The notes beneath the pieces were generated by a model. The model ran no database searches and had not been told where the DNA came from. It was given only the letters and a program-made list of their open reading frames with translations. Shown here piece by piece: positions 17,935 through 27,344 of a DNA stretch of 64,000 nt. This DNA is from Isoetes taiwanensis (lineage: Eukaryota > Streptophyta > Lycopodiopsida > Isoetales > Isoetaceae). The stretch's first letter is position 1. The number at the start of each line of letters is the position of its first letter. The stretch covers positions 5,766,623-5,830,622 of the forward strand of contig JAJEKV010000027.1 of the NCBI GenBank assembly GCA_021234155.1, read 5' to 3'. Both the position numbers and the translations under genes were made by a program.

Positions 17935-19138
17935 AAACCAAGCATCTAATCAGTATCATAACGAACCATAAACCACATGATTTGCTAACCTGTTTCGGCT
18001 TCCTTGATGCAAATTTGAGGATAGTGCCTGGTAACAAGTCAGAAAAAAAAATTAAGCCACGGTATAAATCTTCCGTTTTTCTTGTATTGCTTACCTTGCA
18101 TTGGAAAGCCGCCTTAGGCTGGACATTGCTAGAGGGAGGCGAGTGCCGGTTTTGCGTCATGTTGACGAAACAACCTCATGTTCAAATGTTCAACGTTCTC
18201 ATTTTTAAGAAGCGGCAATTGCATTGCAATTGATTGCAATTGCAATTACAATTACAGTCACCCATGATGTGGCACCACGCAGACACTCATAAAGACATTG
18301 GTCCGAGTAAAGTAAATATGATTGATTTTCCACCCCTCAGCTCATGGACCTGGGAGTGAATCATGTACATCTATACTTGACCTTAGCACCTCCTATCGGA
18401 TTTACACCGTCAGATTTAATCTGAACTGTTCCTTCAACAGTTGTCCATTGATAACTCACGACTAGCCCAAGACTTATCACAGCGCAGCTCGATTGTCCCT
18501 TGAATTGTCTTAGCAGGTTATGGGCAATTAACGAAATCCCCTAAGGCATTATGATCACAGAAACCAAGGCTAGGTTCATGGGCGCCAATGGCTGAAGATT
18601 CATTAGAAGGAAAATTCAGAGGAAAAAACAAACAAAGGCCAACCAGAAGCAAACCCAATTCTAGTTTGGGGAATTAAGGAAGTCCTCTTGCACTTCTGAT
18701 CTTTTTAGATTGCCAAAAATAAGCCAAAGCAAAGGGAGGGAATGGCGCTAAAAAACGTTTATCATGACTTAAAGCAAGGTGTCATCAGCCTAAGGGAACT
18801 ACGCCTTAAGGAGAGGGAGAGGATTAAACTGGGAAGCCATATTGAGGTTTTGTTAAGGCCATCATGCCCTATGTGTTATCATTGTTTGAGCTATTATAGT
18901 AGTAGCGTGTAGAAAGAGGCTATGTTTATGTTTGAGCAAAATTTGTTTTGCCTTATATGTTGTTTTGACAATGGCTTTTTTGCCGTGAGGCTCATTTGCA
19001 AAAAAAATGGGTAGTGTACTGAGAAGGACAAGCTCTTATACGTGATGAGTGGCCTTCTGATCCCTGGGCGTTTAGTATCTAGTCTTCCCCAGCTGATTCT
19101 CATTGCATGAAATTAAAACTTAAATGTCTGTTTATTTT
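17935..19138. other. PPR upstream region, no further gene seen
   Basis: Contains the putative promoter/5'UTR of the PPR gene on the minus strand. A self-complementary stretch of gcaattgcattgcaattgattgc words lies near 18215-18260. Remaining frames are under 85 codons and unrecognised. Confidence 0.4.
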
Positions 19139-19278
19139 GTGATGGGGATTAGTCCCCCCATATTCTGATCATGGGGGTTTGTCCCTCAGTTTTGGTCTGG
19201 GCTTATGCCCCCCTTTTTGTTTGGGTCCCATAGCCCGACTGGGTTCTCATGGATGATAAAAAGTTATCTTTATCTTTC
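19139..19278 (+). mobile_element. SINE-like element, family B, copy 1
   Basis: Starts at tgtgatggggattagtcccc and ends ggttctcatggatgataaaaa followed by a ttatctttatcttt tail. The same start, middle (cccatagcccg) and end (gggttcccgtgga..taaaaa) are found at 45657-45782, where they interrupt a retrotransposon gag, which shows that the family is mobile. Length about 140 bp, no coding capacity. Family assignment is by comparison within this window only. Confidence 0.6.
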
Positions 19279-19567
19279 TAACTCTTTTTTTGGCAATGGT
19301 TTGTTTTTAATATATACACATCCAATTCAATGCTTGCAGAGACAACTCCATGTCCAATATTCAGAATCAATAGCACCCTTGTCAAAATCATGTGCATGAA
19401 TGGGAGATGGTCTGATCATCGCCCACCATGCCGCTCTTCCTCTCACATGACCCTCCTGGTCATGCGCACTCTTGGTGCGTGTTGGCCTAGAGAATGCCTT
19501 TAGAGCATATCTCATCATCGCCTACACTTCCAAGACTTTGGCATATGCACTCTGCTAGCCCGAATGC
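19279..19567. other. Short spacer left of element 1
   Basis: No gene or repeat recognised. This is the left flank of the element 1 insertion. The right flank (33209 onwards) is a decayed retroelement, so this stretch may belong to that older element, but I could not match it. Confidence 0.4.
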
Positions 19568-19572
19568 ATATG

Positions 19573-21167
19573 TGTGACGTTCCAGCATAATATACGCCCC
19601 GAATACGTATATTATACTGCCACGTCACTCGTACATGTCACGGATGACATGTACTTGCGAGAGGTATAGGGTTGCACCTAGGGGGCAACATTGAATGTTG
19701 TGCATGTTAAATAAACATACACAATTAATAACCCCATGGACCCCATTGCCAAATGGCTAAATCCCATTTGGCCAAAGTCTAACCTAACCCTAAGGGTTTC
19801 TATAAAAGGGTTTTCCCCTTAAACCCTAAACCCTTTTCCATCTTTGACATTTAGGGTTTTCATAGAGCTTCTTTCCCATCCTCGCATTTAGGGTTCTCTT
19901 GGGCCATTTCGGCCAAGGCAGGACTCCAATCCGCATTGCTGAGCTCCGAGAAGCCGGATTTGCCCAACAGATTACCGATTCGCAGCCATCTCCAGCAAGA
20001 TCAAGATCATGGACGCCTTTCGAGGATCAGCGGCGGGTCAAGGAGCAGGTATCTAGTTGTTCTGTTGTGCAAATCCGTCTTTGGGCATGGCAATAGGCCG
20101 ATTTGGTGTGTTAGATTCACTCTAGAAGCCTTATAGATTCCGAGGTCCTAAGCCCTAACTAAGGAATCTAACTCTGTTGTGTAGATAGATTGATTTGATG
20201 ATATTCTCTATTTCAGTTCCATGATGTTGGATGTATTTCATTCTGTGACTTCCATGTCTTGGGAAGGGGGGTAGAGACTCAAAGTTGTGTAGCATATGAT
20301 CCTAGTTAGCACCAGTAGTTCCCAATTACTTGCGGCCCGTGCACAGAAGCCTGCCTGGTTGTGGGTGGAGGGATCCGACCGGCTGACAAGGAAGAACATG
20401 TCCCTACACAGACTGACCCCTCTGGTGTGTAAGGCCTACTGGGGGTCTCTGCGGGCTAGGCTTAATGTCTTGTCACTGCGTGTGGGCAAGGCATGAGCTC
20501 GACACTCGTGGGGTGATGCGTCACCTTCCAGTGAGTTGAAGTCGAGTAAGAGCAGTGGCTCTCTAGCCGCCTGTGAAGGGCATGGTTGCTTCTGGAGGGG
20601 AGGAGACTTCCCTCCTGCCTCATCGGGGTTGGGGAGATGCAACCCAGTAGTAGTAGCCCCTCTGGCTATTCACCCGGCAGGCTACGGTTAGGTCCCAAAG
20701 CTCTTCAACCTACTCTGCAAAGTGTGCGGGGAGGGGCGTATGGTGTGGACTACCCTAAGCTATGTTCTATGCCAGCCAAATCCATTGCCATGAATTCTGT
20801 CTGCAATGACCTCTGGAGGCCCAAGTCGTCAGTCATCCCCCTTGAGTCTGAGCCTTGGATAGGATTCCCCCTTTTCGTTATTGTTTATGTTGATGGTGTT
20901 ATCTCTTGTGATGTTGATGCTATGTTCACCCTACGAGGTGGTTGTACTTATGTATACTGTTAGTTTGTGCTCATGTTTGTTTATTCGCGCTTCCGCAGAT
21001 AGGTCGACCCGATGGAAGACGGGTGAATGACACATCCACTCTTCCCTTGCTGGCTCATTCCACTGGGAGTGGAGTCAGGTGGATGGCCCCTGTCAGGCAG
21101 CTCCCAGGGGGAAGGCTCCTCCTTCAGATACGATGTGTGCATCGTATAGGGAGTAGGGGACGTCACA
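19573..21167 (+). repeat. Element 1, 5' LTR (1,595 bp)
   Basis: Delimited by the TGTGACGT/ACGTCACA terminal inverted repeat, the left TSD and the primer-binding site one base beyond its end. It carries a TATA box at 19801-19808 and several telo-box words (ccctaaaccc, aaccctaa) around it. Short frames inside are not considered genes. Confidence 0.97.
19801..19808 (+). promoter_or_regulatory. LTR TATA box with flanking telo-boxes
   Basis: TATAAAAG preceded by cctaaccctaagggtttc and followed by cttaaaccctaaaccc. This is the likely Pol II promoter of the genomic transcript, conserved at 31875-31882 in the 3' LTR. Telo-box words (AAACCCTAA) are known in plants from promoters of cell-cycle and translation genes and as binding sites of TRB proteins. 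Their role here is inferred. Confidence 0.75.
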
Positions 21168-21168
21168 G

Positions 21169-21180
21169 TGGTATCAGAGC
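21169..21180 (+). promoter_or_regulatory. Primer-binding site, initiator tRNA-Met type
   Basis: TGGTATCAGAGC, one base after the 5' LTR. This is the standard plant retrotransposon primer site complementary to the 3' end of initiator tRNA-Met. Confidence 0.95.
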
Positions 21181-21380
21181 ATGATCTTGGTAGACCAAGA
21201 TCGAGCACTGACCATTTTCCCTAGGACTAACAGTAGACTTCCAGTCTTGGGAACAACACCCCAAGCAAGAACCTCGAAAATTGGGAAAATTTTTTCTCAA
21301 TTGTAGTGCAGTGGTAAGGCAATGCTAGCAAGAGAGATGAATTTTAGATTTAGACAAACCTAAATTGGCCAAAAAGAGGG

Positions 21381-21668
21381 AACCCCTCACATAGTGCGCC
21401 CAGGCCACTTAGGATTATGGTCCTAACTGCCTCTCGCGCACTGTGTGAGTGGTTGGCCCAACTTGACCCAGTTAAATGCATAATTGAGCTAATCTAATGA
21501 TGTAATTCGGCTTAATGCTTAAATTCTAGCTAGTTTTGCATGTTAAAACACTAATAAACCCCTTGAAAATCGAAAAATGGGACCCAAAAAGAGGCAACCC
21601 CTCACAGAGTGCGCCCAGGCCACTTAGGACCATATTCCTAACTAGTTCTCGCGCACTGTGTGAGTGGT
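21381..21668 (+). repeat. Hairpin array A (2 copies of a 73-bp inverted repeat)
   Basis: Copies at 21381-21454 and 21596-21668. Each reads aacccctcacagagtgcgc, then a loop region with ttagga....tccta, then gcgcactgtgtgagtggt. The two outer arms pair over about 19 bp with one or two mismatches, and an inner 6-bp stem (TTAGGA/TCCTAA) stacks in the middle. The spacing of 215 bp and similar spacer text show a tandem repeat unit. It ends about 110 bp before the TATA box of the H3-like gene. Confidence 0.9.
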
Positions 21669-21751
21669 AGGCATTTTCTGGCTGATTAAATCCAATGTTC
21701 TCATATCTTCACTAATGCCCCTAGATTTTTTTCCCCCATATGAAATTGCAG

Positions 21752-21785
21752 ATCCAAACCCTAAATTTTCCCTCCCTATAAATAG
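21752..21785 (+). promoter_or_regulatory. Internal promoter 1 (telo-box plus TATA box)
   Basis: AAACCCTAAA at about 21755 is followed by TATAAATAG at 21777-21785 and then gttagggttcc. A start site about 30 bp on would give a 5'UTR of about 80 nt before the ATG of the H3-like gene. The same combination recurs before the second gene at 23915-23936. Confidence 0.7.
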
Positions 21786-21885
21786 AAAGTTAGGGTTCCC
21801 ATTTTGTCCCCAGCACCCCCGGAGAATAGCTCGCCCAAGAAAACGATCTTCAGGCGCCAGAGCTCGGAATTCGTCAAACAAAGAC

Positions 21886-23133
21886 ATGGCTCGAACGAAG
21901 CAGACCGCCCGCAAGGTATGCCTGATGGATATGTGAGCGCCCAAGAGCGGGCCGTTCGACAGAAGGCCCGACCATCCGAGAGAATGCCGAAGAGGAGGAA
22001 CAGGTAGATCAACCTAATCCTAATGCCGAAGAGGAAGAACAGGTAGATCAACCTAATCCTAATGCTGAAGAGGTGGATCAGCCTAAACCTAACACTGAAG
22101 AAGAAAGAACAGCCCAAGATCTCGAGGCATCGGAGGAGGTCGAAGTTGATATGGACGCGGCCGAGGAGTTGAAGAGGGAGCTGGAGAGAGAAATTTTCGG
22201 AGACGGAACTAACACAGAGCAAGCGCACAAGAAAGGGAAGAGAAAAAGGGAGGAAGGCGAGAAGAAGAAAACCAAGGCGGAGCGCCGCAAAGAAAAAGAG
22301 GAGCGGCGCAAGAAGAAAGAAGAGAAGAAACAGAGGAGGGAGGAAAAGAAGAAGCGCAGGGAAGAGCGGGAGAGAGTGAGAGCAGAGAAGGGGAAGGATC
22401 CAGAGCGACCGGCGGAGAAACCGAAAAAGAAGAAGACTCCGGCCAAGGGAGTAACGATCCAGGAGCCAGACCCGGAGAAACCGCCATCCTCATCCGACAC
22501 AGAGTCAGAGAGGGAAGCTAGAAGACCCGACCCAGCTGAAGGCTCCGGACCCTCAAACACAGCGCGGGAGGTGGAGGACGTTGTAGCAAGCGCACCCCCA
22601 TACCCTAGGTGGCCGTCGCCGAAGCATCCCAGCGACAGTACAAAGAAGCCGAAACCACAAAGGACCTCAAGTACCGGAAGGAGCTGAAAGAGTATAATTC
22701 GTTCATGAAAATGTACGAAGAATACTCTAAATATTACGAGGAGCATAAGGTGACTTGGGTGGAAGGAGGTCGGCCGACAAAGAAGAACACGCTCAAACCG
22801 CCACCTGAGAAACCAGAGCCACCAAAGAAGCCAATGAAGAGACATGCGGACTCCAAGTTTTTGCGAGCGGCCAAGGAGATCAAGCATTTTCAGCAGAGCT
22901 ACGGCTTCCTCATCCCTAGAGCCTCCTTTGCACGACTCACAAGGGAAGTTCTACGGGAGTTCGACAACTCGAAGCGAGTTACAGACGATATGCTACTGGT
23001 GTTACAGGAGGCGGCAGAGCAACATCTAGTGCAGAGCTTCGAAGACTCAATTGCATGTGCTATGCATGCAAAAAGAGTAACGTGTATGCCAAAGGATATG
23101 AGGCTTGCTAAGTTCATTAAGAAAGAATTATAA
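21886..23133 (+). CDS. Histone H3-like protein encoded by a retrotransposon (spliced)
   Basis: Exon 1 (21886-21915) encodes MARTKQTARK, identical to the first ten residues of histone H3, in good start context (gacATGG), and ends AAG|GTATGC, a splice donor. The last exon, open from 22609 after a TAG stop and an acceptor (cataccctag), encodes 174 residues. A basic/proline-rich region is followed by the H3 fold at residues 85-172: alphaN KEIKHFQQSYGFLI, alpha1 SFARLTREVLREF, alpha2 with LQEAAE and FED, then HAKRVT, MPKD and LA. By hand alignment about 40 of 88 positions equal canonical H3, including the C, H, A, K and R of the H3-H3' interface region. Joining 21915 to 22609 keeps frame (phase 0; 693-nt intron), giving about 184 residues. 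A charged reading frame (21926-22687) may be included through alternative introns. Loop 1 has canonical H3 length, so it is not an obvious CENH3. It likely forms or mimics nucleosomal H3 in the nucleus; function is inferred. Confidence 0.9.
21926..22687 (+). CDS. Highly charged K/R/E-rich reading frame inside the H3-like gene
   Basis: Open for 762 nt in the frame between the H3 tail exon and the H3 fold exon. It starts with three copies of an acidic EEEQVDQPNPNA-type repeat (30-bp DNA repeat at about 21984-22066), then a long basic/acidic coiled-coil-like stretch (RRKEKEERRKKKEEKK), then a Pro/Ser/Glu segment (EPDPEKPPSSSDTESE). Composition is clearly protein-like and resembles the tail of a chromatin protein. 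It has no suitable ATG of its own near its start, so it would have to be joined to exon 1: acceptors after aggaacag at 22003 or 22033 give the right phase. It would leave through a donor such as 22451 (GTAACG, phase 0) to 22609. Alternatively it is retained as intron. RNA evidence is needed to choose. Confidence 0.55.
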   Translation, partial: WICERPRAGRSTEGPTIRENAEEEEQVDQPNPNAEEEEQVDQPNPNAEEVDQPKPNTEEERTAQDLEASEEVEVDMDAAEELKRELEREIFGDGTNTEQAHKKGKRKREEGEKKKTKAERRKEKEERRKKKEEKKQRREEKKKRREERERVRAEKGKDPERPAEKPKKKKTPAKGVTIQEPDPEKPPSSSDTESEREARRPDPAEGSGPSNTAREVEDVVASAPPYPRWPSPKHPSDSTKKPKPQRTSSTGRS

Positions 23134-23276
23134 TTAGTCATTGTAAGTGAACTTTTCTAAGTATAAGTTGCAATTTTGGATAAGTTAATGTGTTGAATCT
23201 GTCTTAATCAAGGTGTATTACAAACCTCTGTATTTAGATTTAGCAAAATTGGAGCAAAACTCAGTGTTTTAGGCCG

Positions 23277-23756
23277 AACCCCTCACAGAGTGCGCCCAGG
23301 CCACTTAGGATTTTTTCCTAACTAGCTCTCGCGCACTGTGTGAGTGGTTGAGCACTGAACAGCCCCAAAACATGATCAAATGCAGAAAGTAAGCACACCA
23401 TTGGACTCAACTCGACCTAGTTGATAGGATTTGACCCTTAGTTTGTGTAAATTGGCCAACCTTAGCTCAAACAAGGCCCAACCCCTCACAGAGTGCGCCC
23501 ACGCCACTTAGGAATCTTTCCTAACTAGCTCTCGCGCACTGTGTGAGTGGTTGACCCCTAATCTTGGCCAAAACTTGTCCAAATGAAGCAAGTAAGGGCT
23601 CAATTCGACCTATCTCCTCGAGATATGTAGGAATTCACCCTTAGTTGGCAGGATTAGCATGATCCTCGACCCAAACAGAGCTCAACCCCTCACAGAGTGC
23701 GCCCAAGACACTTAGGATTTTTTCCTAACTAGCTCTCGCGCACTGTGTGAGTGGTT
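23277..23756 (+). repeat. Hairpin array B (3 copies of the 73-bp inverted repeat)
   Basis: Copies at 23277-23349, 23480-23552 and 23684-23756, spaced 203 and 204 bp. The spacers are homologous to each other (gccaa..cttgtc, ctcaa.tcgacct, acccttagtt). The same hairpin as array A: outer arms ctcacagagtgcgc and gcgcactgtgtgag, inner arms TTAGGA/TCCTAA. It lies between the H3-like gene and promoter 2. Confidence 0.92.
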
Positions 23757-23911
23757 CCCCCAAAATTGACCTAATTCATCCACATTTTCCCACATGATAG
23801 CTGAAAAATTACTGTCACACGAACCTTAGAAGCAGCCTTAGCATAGTTAACCTGTGAATTGTACACGTAGACCTTAGAATCATAGATATTTCCCAATCTT
23901 GAATTTTCCCA

Positions 23912-23936
23912 AATTTAGGGTTTTGCCTATAAATAG
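23912..23936 (+). promoter_or_regulatory. Internal promoter 2 (telo-box plus TATA box)
   Basis: tttagggtttt (telo-box on the other strand) directly precedes TATAAATAG at 23928-23936. The ATG at 23941 is too close to be transcribed from it. The ATG at 24046 lies 118 bp from the TATA start, matching the geometry of promoter 1. Confidence 0.7.
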
Positions 23937-24045
23937 GACCATGGGGGCATTTGTGCCCTACACCACTGCTCTTCACTCCAAGCCGATTTTCCAGCCCCCT
24001 AAGGCGCTTGCACATCTGTTTATCATCCTCAGCTGCTCATACTCC

Positions 24046-25522
24046 ATGGCAACCTCTATGTTCAGGCGATGGTACAGCGCCACAGCTCATGTGGCCGAGG
24101 CCGACATCAATTCTGTCTTCAATGTTTTTCAGAAGCAGATCGACGTGGAGGCCACCATCAATGCCACACCCTTCTACCAGGACATTATGTCCGAGTTCCA
24201 TGCTAAGATAGGACCATTCTTAGTAGAACTCCCACCTTGCATAGAATACTTTGCACCCAATACAGCCCTCAAGACAACTCTCCGGGACATACCAAACGTA
24301 GAAAAGTACCTAGAAAACAAAGCAACCCGCCTGCCCGATTATATGTCAGTCTCCGCCAATAAGAGGAGATACGTCTCTTACAATGCAGCCGTAGCTATAT
24401 TCCTATCCCTCCGAGGTCAAACTAAGCTAGGTGAGCCTTCAGTTCAGCCCTTAGACATTGAGCCAATGGTGGCAGCTGCAGAGGAGGAGCAGATGCGCCT
24501 CGCCTACGACGAGGAAGAAGAAGAAGAACAAGAGTCAGACTCAGAAGACATCGACCTAGCCCAGGAGAGGCAACTGGTGGAACAACAGATCCAGAGTTTC
24601 GAGGACGGACTCAGAAACGAGAAGAGCCCCACCACTGGGACAAGGGATCACAAGCTTGACCCCAGTGATCATACAAGGAGAGCTATATTTAAGCCTCCAT
24701 GATATCAAGAATCTTCCCGAGTGCCGAGACAGAGGCTACATAGTGGATGAATTGTTGTATCTCCTACGACAAGACCTTGTGCTCGACGACTTCATCGACA
24801 GGGAAACTCAAGACTTTCCCATCAGTGTAAGGGAAGCCAGAACCTACACCGGCCAGACATCTACAGATATCGAAGCATACACCGGCATCAGACAGATGAT
24901 GGCCGAACAAGAGCTACCGACGGAAGAAGAGTTCTTGGCGATTCAAGAGAGCATGGGAATCAAAGGAAAGTCAACATCAGTACTCCTGCCAAGCTCATCT
25001 GCATCAACACCAGCATCAGAGAAGAGAAGCATCAACCTTGCATCTTCCATCTACAGCGATTACAGGGACTTGGTGGAAGTGCCAGTTGACGAGTATTCTG
25101 GGAGACACCGAGCAGGGCATGACAAAGCCCTTAGGTTCTACCTTCCTTTGCTCTTAGATGGAAGGATAGCAGTGATACACCGCCAGTTCAGCCCGCGGGG
25201 AGAAGAGGGAGTCTTCATGCTTATCGCCCTCTCTGGATTTGGAAGTCATGCTCGTATGCCCTCAAATATCGACCATGTCATCCTAGTCAAGAGAACGATG
25301 GCATTGAGTGTCTTCGACTTCGCAGTTCCCTATAGACGGCACGGCAGATTGGCAGTAACTGCAGCCTATACGTCGGACAGGAAGATTGAAGACTTGCTGA
25401 ATGCACTTCAAGGAGGTACGTCCACGAATGTCCTCAGGAACCTAGGGGGAACCATTGGTACCGCCCAAGTGAACAAATTCCTCAAAGACAACCCAGACTA
25501 CTTGAAGAAGTTCCAAGAGTAG
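24046..25522 (+). CDS. Unrecognised accessory protein of element 1 (two frames, probably spliced)
   Basis: Start chosen at 24046 (MATSMFRRWYS) from promoter geometry. Frame 1 runs to 24702 and includes NVFQKQIDVEATINATPFYQ, then a strongly acidic stretch (EEEEEEQESDSEDID). Frame 2 is open from 24560 to 25522 and ends LKDNPDYLKKFQE. A donor CTAG|GTGAGC at 24431 and an acceptor ccccag at 24665 join the frames in correct phase (235-nt intron) and would remove the acidic part, giving about 414 residues. A frameshift in the overlap is the alternative, giving about 490. The C-terminal half has a compact, mixed alpha/beta-like look (RIAVIHRQFSPRGEEGVFML, FDFAVPYRRHGRLAVTAAYT). No catalytic motif, zinc finger, membrane span or histone fold was seen. 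It could be a chromatin-linked or capsid-accessory protein; I do not recognise it. Confidence 0.7.
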
Positions 25523-25676
25523 AATTAGGATTTTATTTTCCTCATATGTTTGAATGTTAAAAATATTATCATATGTATGAATATAAACTATGATCGTAAA
25601 TATGTCTCTTTGTATACAATTGTCCCCTCAAATTGCATGAACAAACAAGCAACGTAACACCCAAAACAAGAAACTA

Positions 25677-27344
25677 ATGATCAGAACTCACTCTAATGTG
25701 CATGCAGCAAGGGTACCTAGAAATCTTGATGAACAGAGACAACGCGAGCAGGAGCATACCCCACCAAGGCGCTTCCAGTCGAGAAACCTGCGCCCAGAGT
25801 TTGAGGCAGTAACACCAGATGAGGAGCTATCCCAGATCAGATCCGACATCCATGACATAAGGGCATTGCTAGCAGGGGCAGCAGGAGCAGGAGGGCAAGA
25901 TCAGAATGTGCCCTTGCCTGAAACACCAGCTGGCCGAACAGTGCACCAAAGGAAGAGAAACCGAAGTAGAAGATCTCCTAGTTCGGGATCTTCGGACTCT
26001 AGCTCAGACACAGACTCTGGATCAGAGGAACAGGAGGAAGAGAGACGAGAACGCCGGGAGAATCCAAACCGTGACAGGGATAGGTCACAATCTGATTACC
26101 AAAAGAAGGTTGACTCCGCACTTAGCAATGTGTGGAAAGCCAGAAAGCTAGAGCAGTTCTCAGGAGACAATAGATCCGGAATGGAAGCGGAGGCTTGGCT
26201 CGATGAGATGAGCGAGTATGGCAACGCTTATGGTATGAAGGATAAGGACAAAGGCAGGGTAGCAACAGCAAACCTCAAGGGGGCAGCCAGAATATGGTGG
26301 AAGGGGTATGCCAAAGCACATGGGCTGAGCAGGGACAAGTTCAAGAAGTTTGCCAAGGCGTTCAAGTGCCATTACGTGCCAAGGGAACATAAGTGCAACA
26401 TGATGCAGCAGTTCTGCAGGTTACAGCAAGGCAACAAATCAGTCCAGAAATACACTGAGGAATTTATGAGATTGAGGCTTTATGTACCAAAACTAAGTGA
26501 AAGACATGCGGTAGAGGGCTATATCGAGGGGCTGAATGAAGAGATCCGCAAGCTTGTTAGGGCAATAAAACCCAAGACCGTATCGGAAGCAGAGTCCAAG
26601 GCAGTGAGTTTGCAAGGGACCGGACCACAAGAGCATGCTCCAAGGCAGCAATATTTCCAGGATAAGGGGAAGAGCACAGGAGGCTATAGCCCAAGGGCGG
26701 CAAGCCCAGTAGCCAGCAGACTGCAATACAACCCCAATTATGGGAAGCAAGGCAATGCAAGTGGTGGCAAGCAAGAAAAGAAACAGGTGAGCTTCAAGGA
26801 GCAAGGAGGCGGGTCTAACTACTCCAAAGCGGTGAGGCAATTTCTGCAGTCCATCCCCAAGGAGAAGAAGAAGGAGTGTATAGAAAAGGAGCTATGCTTC
26901 CGATGCTTCCAGCCAGGGCATAGGACCAACAATTGCCCCTTGGTGATGAATGCAGCATTGGTAGAACTGGGATGGGAGACACCATCGGATGCGGACGACG
27001 ATGAAGCACGAGATTACATCCATGGTGAGTGTCACATTTTTGCAGCTATTGATACAGGAAATGCAGAAAGTCAGTACAAGGTAATTTCAACAACTCGGAA
27101 AGCCAAAGAGAAATCCTTCATAGTGCTGATAGACTCGGGCAGCAGTCACAATTTTACATCACCTAAGATGGTAAGCATATTGAAGCTAAAACCGTTGAAG
27201 TCCAAGCCCAGGCCAGTTGTGTTAGCTAATGGGGCAGTCAGACATACAGCGGGGAAGAGAATAAACTTCAATGTAGACTTGCCAGCCATTAATGTGGCAT
27301 TGGGCCAGCAGGAGCACTCATCAATTGTGGGAAACGCAAGGTGA
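25677..27344 (+). CDS. gag: Element 1 Gag with zinc knuckle and start of protease
   Basis: A 555-codon frame. The N-terminal third is basic and Ser/Asp/Glu-rich. The capsid-type retrotransposon gag core covers about residues 150-290 ([36 protein letters not shown]). A CCHC knuckle ([14 protein letters not shown]) is near residue 415. The aspartic protease active site IDSGSSHNF is near residue 485. The frame then closes at a TGA although homology continues in another frame (NCGKRKVTL from about 27320), so an indel separates gag-protease from RT. Gag assembles the cytoplasmic particle and packages RNA. It is separated from the upstream accessory gene by 154 bp. Confidence 0.93.
   Translation: MIRTHSNVHAARVPRNLDEQRQREQEHTPPRRFQSRNLRPEFEAVTPDEELSQIRSDIHDIRALLAGAAGAGGQDQNVPLPETPAGRTVHQRKRNRSRRSPSSGSSDSSSDTDSGSEEQEEERRERRENPNRDRDRSQSDYQKKVDSALSNVWKARKLEQFSGDNRSGMEAEAWLDEMSEYGNAYGMKDKDKGRVATANLKGAARIWWKGYAKAHGLSRDKFKKFAKAFKCHYVPREHKCNMMQQFCRLQQGNKSVQKYTEEFMRLRLYVPKLSERHAVEGYIEGLNEEIRKLVRAIKPKTVSEAESKAVSLQGTGPQEHAPRQQYFQDKGKSTGGYSPRAASPVASRLQYNPNYGKQGNASGGKQEKKQVSFKEQGGGSNYSKAVRQFLQSIPKEKKKECIEKELCFRCFQPGHRTNNCPLVMNAALVELGWETPSDADDDEARDYIHGECHIFAAIDTGNAESQYKVISTTRKAKEKSFIVLIDSGSSHNFTSPKMVSILKLKPLKSKPRPVVLANGAVRHTAGKRINFNVDLPAINVALGQQEHSSIVGNAR

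Noticed and set aside
20296-21208. Short frames inside the LTRs of element 1
   Set aside because: They coincide with LTR sequence, differ between the two LTRs, and have no motif.
22861-23130. Calling the H3 fold a centromeric histone (CENH3)
   Set aside because: Loop 1 has the canonical H3 length, the tail is the canonical H3 start, and HAKRVT/MPKD is closer to ordinary H3 than to CENH3.
21381-23756. CRISPR-like array because of regularly spaced palindromic repeats
   Set aside because: The window is a plant nuclear genome, the spacers are homologous to each other, and there are no cas genes.
23941-23943. ATG at 23941 as the start of the second accessory gene
   Set aside because: It lies five bases after the TATA box, so it would be upstream of the transcription start; 24046 fits better.
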